Assembly (NCBI GenBank): GCA_010672925.1
Contig: JAAHFP010000043.1
Coordinates: 1-55,473 of the forward strand
Direction of reading: 5' to 3'
DNA length: 55,473 nt
Origin: Symploca sp. SIO1C2
GTDB lineage: Bacteria; Cyanobacteriota; Cyanobacteriia; Cyanobacteriales; Coleofasciculaceae
Every line of letters begins with the position of its first letter. Position 1 is the stretch's first letter. The position numbers and the translations under genes are program-made. Shown here in pieces: positions 49,849 through 55,473 of the stretch. The notes under the pieces are model-generated. The model had not been told where the DNA came from. It saw nothing but the letters and a program-made list of their open reading frames with translations, and searched no databases.

Positions 49849-50169
49849 TACCATGAAACACCGTTTTTTCATAACAAGACTTTAGTAACCTTAGAAACAG
49901 ACAGTGAAACTTATATGGCTGTCGGTGGTGGAAAAGGTAAATATGTGGTGTATTTAACTTTTGATAATGAGCAATTTCATTATGTTGTTGAAGCGTCAAA
50001 GTCAGATGAGGATGAGAATTTGACAGTTGGAGGACAAGAAGGTATTTATCCTGCAAAATTATGTATCGATTTAGATACAGCACTTAAAGCGGCCAAAACA
50101 TTTGCAGAAAATGGTGCAATGGAGAAGTCAGTTATCTGGGAGCAAGATGAAGTTTTTGAGCTAGTTTAA
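49849..50169 (+). pseudogene. Imm1-like immunity protein, start codon missing
   Basis: The 84 residues from ATG 49915 read MAVGGGKGKYVVYLTFDNEQFHYVV...GGQEGIYPAKLCIDLDTALKAAKTFAENG, the core of the Imm1 family (immunity proteins against polymorphic/contact-dependent toxins). The same frame continues upstream with family-like sequence (ETPFFHNKTLVTLETDSETY) back to a TGA at 49846, with no usable start codon. An out-of-frame ATG is at 49853. Either an upstream mutation disabled the start, or a shorter product from 49915 is made. No toxin gene lies beside it; it follows the type I secretion operon. Confidence 0.55.
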
Positions 50170-50339
50170 CTGTGCGATCTGCTTGCAGCAGCGTTTGCGC
50201 GATCGCGGCTCTTGTAGGTTAGGCAGTATGTGGAGCAAGTGATATAATTAGAAGTGCAGTCAAGAGGTCTGACCTTTTCGGATCGCGGAAGCGTGGTCTT
50301 CCCTTGGCTGATTTTAATTTTAAAGGGATATAAAGCAGC

Positions 50340-51032
50340 ATGTATCTACTGTACGTAGATGAGTCTGGTACAACCCACGACAAAAATCAACAGTATTTCG
50401 TGCTAGCCGGATTTTGTGTATTTGAGCGACAAGGATACTGGATTGCCAATCAGCTTGACCAAATTGCAGCCAGGTTTGATCCTGCTGAGCCAACAACAGT
50501 TGAGTTGCATGGTAGTCCAATGTTCGGAGGAAGAGGAAGATGGAGAAGTTATCCCAAAGAAGATAGACACCAAGCAATTGAGGATGCTTTGAGAGTTTTC
50601 CTTAAATCTCATCGCAGCAATCGGCTTTTTGCAAGCGTGATAAAAAAATCTGCGGTATCTCCGAAAGACCCTGTTGAAGTAGCATTTGAGCAATTAGCGA
50701 GTAGATTTGACAAGTACTTAATGAGATTGCACAGGAATGGTGATACACAAAGAGGAATCATCATATTTGATAAATCAGCTTATGAGACAACAATTCAATC
50801 TTTGGCAACTGATTTCAGAACAATTGGATACACTTGGGATGTGATCAGAAACTTCTCAGAAGTACCTCTGTTTTTGGATTCAAAAGCATCAAGATTAATT
50901 CAACTTGCTGATTTAGTTGCTTACGCTGTTTTTAGATATTTTGAAAAGGGGGACAATAAATTTTTCTCTATCATTGAACCTAAGTTTGATTCAGAAGGTG
51001 GTATAGTTCACGGATTACACATCATGCAATGA
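50340..51032 (+). CDS. DUF3800 domain protein
   Basis: 230 residues. Begins MYLLYVDESGT, the acidic first strand of the DUF3800 RNase-H-like fold, and ends with LFLDSKASRLIQLADLVAYAVFRYFEKGDNKFF, its second conserved Asp pair region. FAGFCVF..R and HGSPMFGGRGRW (HG) also fit. DUF3800 proteins are predicted nucleases and often occur in genomic islands and phage-defence neighbourhoods. AAAGGGATATAAAGCAGC precedes the ATG. Partners are not evident; toxin-antitoxin genes follow. Confidence 0.85.
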   Translation: MYLLYVDESGTTHDKNQQYFVLAGFCVFERQGYWIANQLDQIAARFDPAEPTTVELHGSPMFGGRGRWRSYPKEDRHQAIEDALRVFLKSHRSNRLFASVIKKSAVSPKDPVEVAFEQLASRFDKYLMRLHRNGDTQRGIIIFDKSAYETTIQSLATDFRTIGYTWDVIRNFSEVPLFLDSKASRLIQLADLVAYAVFRYFEKGDNKFFSIIEPKFDSEGGIVHGLHIMQ

Positions 51033-51162
51033 ATCACCAGGCGATCGCAGTAGTGAGATCGCGGTAAAGGGGTGTTTACGAGAAACTATAGCAGTACCAA
51101 CCCTATTTCTGAGATACCATAAAAGAGCTTACAGAGGTAGCGTAGCGATTGGGAGTCAACAG

Positions 51163-51453
51163 ATGCAAGCGATTTTGTTAAGCAGTGAAGAAGTTGCAAA
51201 ACTAGCCTACCGAATCTACGAGGGTGGAATTCGCCAAAAGGTTGAGACAGAGGAAAATATTGGCAAAATGATCATCATCAATGTTGAGACAGGTGACTAT
51301 GAAGTGGATGAAACTGGGCTAAAAGCAGCTAAAAACCTTCAGGCCAAGTCTCCCTATGCAAGACTCTTTGGAATCCGCATCGGTTATGATGTAGCGGCTT
51401 CTTTTGGTGGTGTGATGGAGCGGGTGAGCAATGATTTCCGTCACTGTGACTGA
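51163..51453 (+). CDS. Small conserved protein, toxin-antitoxin-type hypothetical
   Basis: 96 residues. Sequence around GKMIIINVETGDYEVDETGLKAAKNLQAKSPYARLFGIRIGYDVAASFGG matches a small, widespread cyanobacterial family of unknown function, often found in arrays of toxin-antitoxin genes and usually next to a clan AA protease or PIN-type gene. Here no such partner follows. GGGAGTCAACAG gives a good ribosome binding site before the ATG. Cytosolic; no membrane segment. Confidence 0.6.
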   Translation: MQAILLSSEEVAKLAYRIYEGGIRQKVETEENIGKMIIINVETGDYEVDETGLKAAKNLQAKSPYARLFGIRIGYDVAASFGGVMERVSNDFRHCD

Positions 51454-51557
51454 CAGACATGCGATCGTCTCGCTGACATTTCTCTTGGTAAATAGCTCAA
51501 ACCTTGATGAATTTATTGGTATTCTAGATAGAAGTAAATAAATCAGGGGAATGCAAG

Positions 51558-51857
51558 TTGCCCTACCGTATAGAGTATTCACCAGAGTCAGAAACGCATT
51601 TACAATCTCTGACAACCCGACAGCAAGTAATTGTAATTGATGGGGTTGATGAGCAACTGATGTATCAGCCTACTGTAGAAACAAGAAATCGCAAACTAAT
51701 GCGTCCTAACCCTCTTGCTCTTTGGGAACTAAGAATCGGCGATTTGCGGATCTATTATGATGTAGAGGAGGAACCTGAGCCAGTTGTGTATATCAACGCG
51801 GTTGGCATCAAGGAACGAAATCAAGTCCTTATTGCGGGAGAGGTATACAACTTATGA
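51558..51857 (+). CDS. RelE/ParE-type toxin
   Basis: 99 residues from a TTG start preceded by AGGGGAATGCAAG. The fold pattern of RelE/ParE superfamily toxins is clear: YRIEYSPESETHLQSLTTRQQVIVIDGVDEQL (helix pair), RKLMRPNPLALWELRIGDLRIYYDVEEEPEPVVYINAVGIKERNQVLI (beta sheet with the R.GD.R.YY.V motif). RelE-type members cut ribosome-bound mRNA; ParE-type poison gyrase, and sequence alone does not decide which. The stop overlaps the antitoxin start by 4 bases (ATGA), so the two are translationally coupled. Confidence 0.85.
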   Translation: MPYRIEYSPESETHLQSLTTRQQVIVIDGVDEQLMYQPTVETRNRKLMRPNPLALWELRIGDLRIYYDVEEEPEPVVYINAVGIKERNQVLIAGEVYNL

Positions 51858-52117
51858 AGATGATTGACATCACACAAGCAAGTGCAACACTGGCTGAGTA
51901 TACCTCTAATCTCACTGAGGAGCCAGTTATTATTACCAATGATGGTCAACCTGTTGCGGCATTAGTTACCCTCGAAAATGTCGATATGGAAACAATCTCG
52001 CTAAGCACTAACCCGAAATTCATCGCCTTAATTGAGCACTCACGAGCACGGCGACGTTCTGAAGGCGGAATTTCTAGCTCACAGATGCGGCAGAGGTTAG
52101 GGTTGAATGAAGTCTAA
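51854..52117 (+). CDS. Phd/YefM-type antitoxin
   Basis: 87 residues. N-terminal Phd/YefM DNA-binding fold (MIDITQASATLAEYTSNLTEEPVIITNDGQPVAALVTLEN), C-terminal tail (KFIALIEHSRARRRSEGGISSSQMRQRLGL) that would bind the toxin. It follows the toxin gene with a 4-base overlap, the reverse of the usual antitoxin-first order. It would neutralise the RelE/ParE toxin and repress the pair's promoter. Confidence 0.83.
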   Translation: MKMIDITQASATLAEYTSNLTEEPVIITNDGQPVAALVTLENVDMETISLSTNPKFIALIEHSRARRRSEGGISSSQMRQRLGLNEV

Positions 52118-52179
52118 TTAGGTTGTTAGGGAGTGGGAAATTATCTTCACCTGTTTACTTAAAAAAAGCGATAGCGTAA

Positions 52180-52542
52180 TTGAATGGGCAAGCCTTAATT
52201 ATTCGTACCGAAGCTGGACTGACAATCTCAGGTACGCGAATCACCATTTACGATGTAATGGATCATCTCGCAGCAGGCTGGACATCCAAGCTAATTCTGA
52301 ATTGGCTTCCTTTGACAGAAGAACAACTTGATGCGGCACTTTCCTATATTGATGCTAACCTTACTGAGGTTGAAGCCGAATATCAAACTGTTTTACAAGC
52401 AACCCAAGAAATGCGGGAATACTGGGAAGACAAAAATCGGGAGCGTTTAGCTCAAATTGCCAAGCTGCCTCCAAAACCAGGAGATGAAGAGATTCATGCT
52501 AAACTCCAAACCTGGAAAGCGAAGCTTGGAATAGTTGCATGA
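52180..52542 (+). CDS. DUF433 domain protein (antitoxin-like)
   Basis: 120 residues. The DUF433 pattern IIRTEAGLTISGTRITIYDVMDHLAAGWTSKLILNWLPLTEEQLDAALSYIDANLTEVEAEYQ resembles VapB-like DNA-binding antitoxin domains; a charged helical tail follows (QEMREYWEDKNRERLAQIAKL). The only available start is TTG at 52180, as a TAA precedes it directly and no clear ribosome binding site is present, so the 5' end may be damaged. The stop overlaps (ATGA) a truncated partner gene. Confidence 0.75.
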   Translation: MNGQALIIRTEAGLTISGTRITIYDVMDHLAAGWTSKLILNWLPLTEEQLDAALSYIDANLTEVEAEYQTVLQATQEMREYWEDKNRERLAQIAKLPPKPGDEEIHAKLQTWKAKLGIVA

Positions 52543-52601
52543 TTGTCTTGGTTGATTACAATTTGACAGGTTATGTCGTTTTACTACTTACAAAGCAGTA
52601 A
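52539..52601 (+). pseudogene. Truncated partner (DUF5615/PIN-like toxin) start
   Basis: A 20-codon frame starting with ATG overlapping the DUF433 stop: MIVLVDYNLTGYVVLLLTKQ. The first 12-15 residues (VDYNLTG) look like the start of the DUF5615/Mut7-C, PIN-like partner that usually follows this DUF433 type. The frame stops at once, at the junction with the Uma2 gene on the other strand. I read this as a toxin gene cut off by rearrangement. Confidence 0.5.
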
Positions 52602-53202
52602 ATACCTGGTTAACTGTTAAGTTAAATTCTGGGAAAGCTTCTGAAATAATGCGCTCATCCCCTCTGAAGCGACTAATTTGATATTCACCATCAATAAGCT
52701 GACAAACTGAGAAGGTAGGTTGTTTGGGACTGCCAATGTAGCGCCTACCGCCTAACCCAAGATAGTCTGCTATCCAGTATTCGGAAATACCCATTGCCTC
52801 GTATTCGTTGAGTTTGAGTGCGTAATCGTCTTGCCAATTGGTGCTGACTATTTCAACAACTAGTCGTACTGACTCTCCCATGGTGATAATCGATTCTTTT
52901 GCCCAGCGAGGCTCGGAATTAATAGCTAGTCTGTCCAATACGATCAGATCTGGTTCGTACCCAGATTCATTAGCATAGGGTTTGATCAGGCATTCTTTGG
53001 GAATAAAGTAAGGTAGTTGTCTTTGCCGAATGAGTAAGAAAAGTTCGCCTCCGAGAAAACCAGCAATTTCTGAATGTTTGCCAGTAGGTTTTGGCATCTT
53101 AACAATTATCCCATTGTGTAGTTCATAGCGGTGTTCTGAGTTTTCTGGATACCAATCAATAAATTCATCGAAGGTGACTTTTTGGGAAATGGCTGGAATC
53201 AT
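52588..53202 (-). CDS. Uma2 family nuclease-like protein (1)
   Basis: 204 residues of the Uma2/DUF820 family, PD-(D/E)XK-fold proteins found in dozens of copies in cyanobacteria. TFDEFIDWYPENSEHRYELHNGIIVKMPKPTGKHSEIAGFL (Glu), GYEPDLIVLDR (catalytic Asp), VRLVVEIVSTNWQDDYALKLNEYEAMGISEYWIAD (Glu and Lys). Real function is not known; the nuclease activity is a prediction from the fold. ATG has weak GGAGCGATCGCG upstream. The 3' end lies exactly at the truncated toxin gene, suggesting that its arrival broke that gene. Confidence 0.85.
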   Translation of the reverse strand: MIPAISQKVTFDEFIDWYPENSEHRYELHNGIIVKMPKPTGKHSEIAGFLGGELFLLIRQRQLPYFIPKECLIKPYANESGYEPDLIVLDRLAINSEPRWAKESIITMGESVRLVVEIVSTNWQDDYALKLNEYEAMGISEYWIADYLGLGGRRYIGSPKQPTFSVCQLIDGEYQISRFRGDERIISEAFPEFNLTVNQVFTAL

Positions 53203-53406
53203 CGCGATCGCTCCTTAGCCTTTGCTCATTATCTTGTTTTTCTCTTCTTCTTCTTTCCCTTTGTGAACTTTGTGTCTTTGTGGTTTCTCAAAAAAATCCT
53301 CAATGAACTCTATAGGCGCACACCTATACCATGATGAAATAATACTAGCAAAAAATAATAGTAAATGCAACCAACCAATAACTGTAGAACTAGATCGCCT
53401 TTACAT
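53203..53406. other. Spacer between the two Uma2 genes
   Basis: Contains the CTTTGTGTCTTTGTGG stretch common in front of Uma2 genes (53265-53285) and an AT-rich part. No gene seen. Confidence 0.4.
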
Positions 53407-53976
53407 TTAAAAACACTCTTGTACCGCGATCGCACAATCGGGAAAAGCAAGAAGACTCACGGACTGCTGACCTCGTAAAATAAGTTGATGTTGATAACCA
53501 TTAGGTTGAGGATCTCGGAAAATATGAAGTTGCCGTAAGGTAATGTTGAAAACCCAGTAATCAAGAATACCTGCTGCTGCATAGAGATCAGCTTTGGTGT
53601 TTAAATCTCGCTCGATTGTCGTATCGGCAATTTCAATAATCAAATACACTTCATCGGGAGTGGGATGATGTTCGGAATAAAAGTTAGAATTGGGACGAAC
53701 AACCGCAACATCGGCCTCTGGTTCTGAGTAAGGATTGAGTTGAATCGGGTCTTGGAGTCGAACCAAAACGCGATCGCCCAAACGATGTTGTAGCAATTTT
53801 TCAACATGGTTGCACAATGCACTATGAGCAGGACTTTTGGGTATTTTTTGGATAATCTGTCCGGCAATAAGTTCTACTTGTTCATCTGCTCCCAGAATCC
53901 CAATTTCTGCCATTCGATGATAGTCAGCAGTGGTAATCAGCCGCAGATTAACGGAAGAAAGGGAAGTAGCAATCAT
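53407..53976 (-). CDS. Uma2 family nuclease-like protein (2)
   Basis: 189 residues from the ATG at 53976 (MIATSLSSVNLRLITTADYHRMAEIGIL); five more codons are open to a TTG. A second Uma2 family member of a different branch: ADEQVELIAGQIIQKIPKSPAHSALCNHVEKLL, SEPEADVAVVRPN (Asp), VYLIIEIADTTIERDLNTKADLYAAAGILDYWVFNI (Glu, Lys), RQLHIFRDP. The catalytic-type residues are present. It shares little sequence with the gene at 52588, so the pair is not a recent tandem duplication. Confidence 0.87.
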   Translation of the reverse strand: MIATSLSSVNLRLITTADYHRMAEIGILGADEQVELIAGQIIQKIPKSPAHSALCNHVEKLLQHRLGDRVLVRLQDPIQLNPYSEPEADVAVVRPNSNFYSEHHPTPDEVYLIIEIADTTIERDLNTKADLYAAAGILDYWVFNITLRQLHIFRDPQPNGYQHQLILRGQQSVSLLAFPDCAIAVQECF

Positions 53977-54133
53977 AATTGGGTAAACCAAAAGATGATG
54001 CTTTATTTTAGCCGATCGCGTAGGATGCGTATAGTCTTCCGCATAGCTTCCCTAAGGTGACAGCATAACGATAAAGAAGAGAGGTAACAAAGCTGCATTT
54101 ATAATTAACTTTAGTAAGAGCGATCGCTCTCCA

Positions 54134-54502
54134 TCAACCAGCCAATTTTTCTAAAATCTTCCAATAGTGAGAATCTTCCTCAAACAGCATCATATCTCTA
54201 CGCTCGTCTAGAGATTGATTGATAGCTTTGATATGTTTTAAACGGTTTTCAAGCTGAGTCAGTTCTTTTTCTAAGTCATATTTGCGATTACTACAGTAGG
54301 GAATGACTAAACCTATTCCTATAGTCAGCACATATAGCATAATCCCACAACCGATTAAAGCCAGATTCTTATTAATGTCATAAAATAAACTGATCAATCC
54401 TGCACCAATCCCAGGCAGAATCAAGCTATGAAGATGAAGAGTTAAATTATTGACAAATTTATGCTGTTTTAGAATCTGCTGTGCTCTAATTAGTTCCTTC
54501 AT
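54134..54502 (-). CDS. Small membrane protein with coiled coil
   Basis: 122 residues. Two hydrophobic helices near 27-41 (LILPGIGAGLISLFY) and 47-69 (LALIGCGIMLYVLTIGIGLVIPY) are followed by a charged helical tail (NRKYDLEKELTQLENRLKHIKAINQSLDERRDMMLFEE), probably a coiled coil. No family recognised. The GATCGC-rich spacer 53992-54133 lies between it and the Uma2 gene. A TCAAAACGTAACTGC stretch precedes the start. Confidence 0.6.
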   Translation of the reverse strand: MKELIRAQQILKQHKFVNNLTLHLHSLILPGIGAGLISLFYDINKNLALIGCGIMLYVLTIGIGLVIPYCSNRKYDLEKELTQLENRLKHIKAINQSLDERRDMMLFEEDSHYWKILEKLAG

Positions 54503-54758
54503 AACAAGTAGCAGTTACGTTTTGAACTATTATATGCTTAATAGATCCGCTAGTGTGACTTCTGGCAGTAGTGCTTGCGCTAAACTTAGCAAATATAGCG
54601 TTTCTAAATGGGATGTGAACATACTGTCCCAAACGAATGGTAAAATATAATCATTGTTTTATCCCTAAAAAACTACCGTTTTAGTTCTTCAATCTAAAAT
54701 CTAAAATCTAAAATCTAAAATTTCTCTAGTCATTTATCAACGGAGCAAGATAAAGTTT
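54503..54758. other. Spacer with TCTAAAATCTAAAATC repeat
   Basis: 54692-54722 holds a CTAAAATCTAAAATCTAAAAT run. The rest shows nothing. GGAG at 54743-54746 serves the next gene. Confidence 0.45.
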
Positions 54759-55256
54759 GTGACAGAAGTAAACTCTATTTATGACTATATTGTGATTGGT
54801 GCAGGTTCTGCCGGAAGTATAGTAGCTTCAAAACTGGCTGCTTCTGACTCAAATGCAAAAATTCTCCTACTCGAAGCGGGAAGATTCCAACTAAATCCCA
54901 AGATGTACAATCCAAGGGATTGGGTTGAAGTCCTACAAGAACATCCAGAGATTGAGTGGGGTTACGAGTCAGTACCTCAAGAAAATTTAAATGATCGTGT
55001 CATCATGCTGGCGCAAGCTAAAGCTTTAGGTGGGTGTGCATTACATAATGCAACAGTTTATGTCAGAGGTGGACGATCTGATTTTGATGCTTGGGGTAGG
55101 GTAGCACCAGGTTGGTCATGGAATGATGTTCTACCACACTTTGAAAGTGTAGAGCAAATTATGAAGGTGTTGGTAACACAGACAGATCATTTGAACTTTA
55201 TTAATGATTTATTCGCTGCGGCTCAGCAGTATGGCTTACCAGAAAATCCTAATTAG
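54759..55256 (+). pseudogene. GMC oxidoreductase, cut by an insertion sequence
   Basis: Only the first 165 residues of a GMC (glucose-methanol-choline) oxidoreductase, normally 500-550. FAD-binding motif VIGAGSAGSIVASKLAA (G14-x-G16-x-x-G19) and LLEAGRF, followed by the GMC signature region GGCALHNATVYVRGGRSDFDAWG. GTG start with GGAGCAAGATAAAGTTT upstream. After LPENPN the frame runs into TAGGGTCTGCTGAATAAG, the end of an insertion sequence. Members oxidise alcohols such as choline. The remaining part of the gene, if it exists, lies beyond the window. Confidence 0.8.
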
Positions 55257-55473
55257 GGTCTGCTGAATAAGTGTGTAAGCAATGTCATTCAAGGCTTTCA
55301 ATCATGCAGCAGGCACTAGAAGTCTCAGCAAATATGGTAAAATGGATCAAAATCCTTGCACCACCCTGACGGGACAATGTACCGAAAAGCTGCATCAACC
55401 CCCAACTCAACAGAAGATTTTGAGTTCCCTCATCTGGGAAAGTTATCATCTGATAACAGATGGGTAATCATGG
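55257..55473 (+). mobile_element. Insertion sequence, left end and transposase start
   Basis: Starts with GGGTCTGCTGAATAAG, a terminal sequence common in cyanobacterial DDE-type IS elements. An ATG at 55377 opens a frame to the window edge: MYRKAASTPNSTEDFEFPHLGKLSSDNRWVIM. This matches the beginning of a well-known family of DDE transposases (MYRK...G.L...NRWV...), so at least 32 residues of the transposase lie here. The element interrupts the GMC gene. The exact left boundary is uncertain by a few bases. Confidence 0.7.

Noticed and set aside
1-55473. tRNA, rRNA, riboswitch or prophage genes
   Set aside because: I scanned both strands for typical cloverleaf, rRNA and phage structural gene signals and saw none; a covariance-model search would be needed to exclude small RNAs.

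Overview
The window is chromosomal DNA of a filamentous cyanobacterium. Direct signs are the cyanobacteria-only genes (rpaB, a CCB2/CCB4-type cytochrome b6f assembly protein, pipX, crtH, a cyanoexosortase-B-associated protein), the many copies of the HIP1 octamer GCGATCGC, and intergenic spaces packed with simple-sequence repeats (CACCTA heptamers, GGGAATTGGGAATT, CCTGCCTTCTGCC, CTTGTCCCCCTTGTC). This repeat style and gene set recall Moorena and related large-genome marine filamentous genera, but I cannot prove the genus from the sequence.

Layout. 1-2400: repeat-rich leader and a C-terminally short HTH/NB-ARC protein. 2.4-7.6 kb: small secreted/membrane proteins, a glutathione S-transferase, a CCB-type protein and the divergent pair rpaB/radA. 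7.6-12.3 kb: an accessory stretch with a truncated antitoxin-like gene, a nuclease-like gene bracketed by a 100-bp duplication, a secreted small protein, and a ParB-like/HhH protein separated by an IS200/IS605 remnant from a ParA fused to a PD-(D/E)XK nuclease domain. 12.5-17.9 kb: an asparagine-synthetase-like enzyme without its nucleophilic Cys, a tiny membrane protein and a 960-residue inverse-autotransporter/beta-helix surface protein. 18.1-22.9 kb: a MITE-like element, a heptamer array of about 32 units, then a sigma factor, a DUF1822 protein and a CHAT-CHASE2 protein in a row. 23-29 kb: the conserved proC-sepF-pipX-ecfT-der cluster, without pipY. 29-33 kb: envelope and polysaccharide genes. 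33-38.7 kb: SAM hydrolase-type enzyme, crtH, upp, pentapeptide protein. 38.9-44.5 kb: a cupredoxin gene fragment, a Cache-HAMP-PAS-PAS adenylate cyclase with a small in-frame mobile insertion, ruvC and a YvcK-type protein. 45-49.8 kb: a type I secretion ABC transporter and its HlyD adaptor. 49.8-55.5 kb: a small-gene accessory island (Imm1-like, DUF3800, toxin-antitoxin, DUF433 with a truncated toxin partner, two Uma2 nucleases) ending in a GMC oxidoreductase cut by an insertion sequence.

How it fits together. Housekeeping blocks (rpaB/radA, der to proC, ruvC/yvcK) are intact and separated by repeat-rich spacers. The same spacer repeats also appear inside reading frames, at linkers and termini (radA, CHAT-CHASE2, ParA fusion, export signal peptide), and a MITE-like piece sits in frame inside a PAS domain. 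The strongest candidates for something new are the nuclease-ParA/ParB-HhH pair, the sigma-DUF1822-CHAT/CHASE2 module behind a heptamer array, and a multi-hairpin repeat family in four copies whose stems vary in sequence but keep their pairing. No tRNA, rRNA or CRISPR array was seen.
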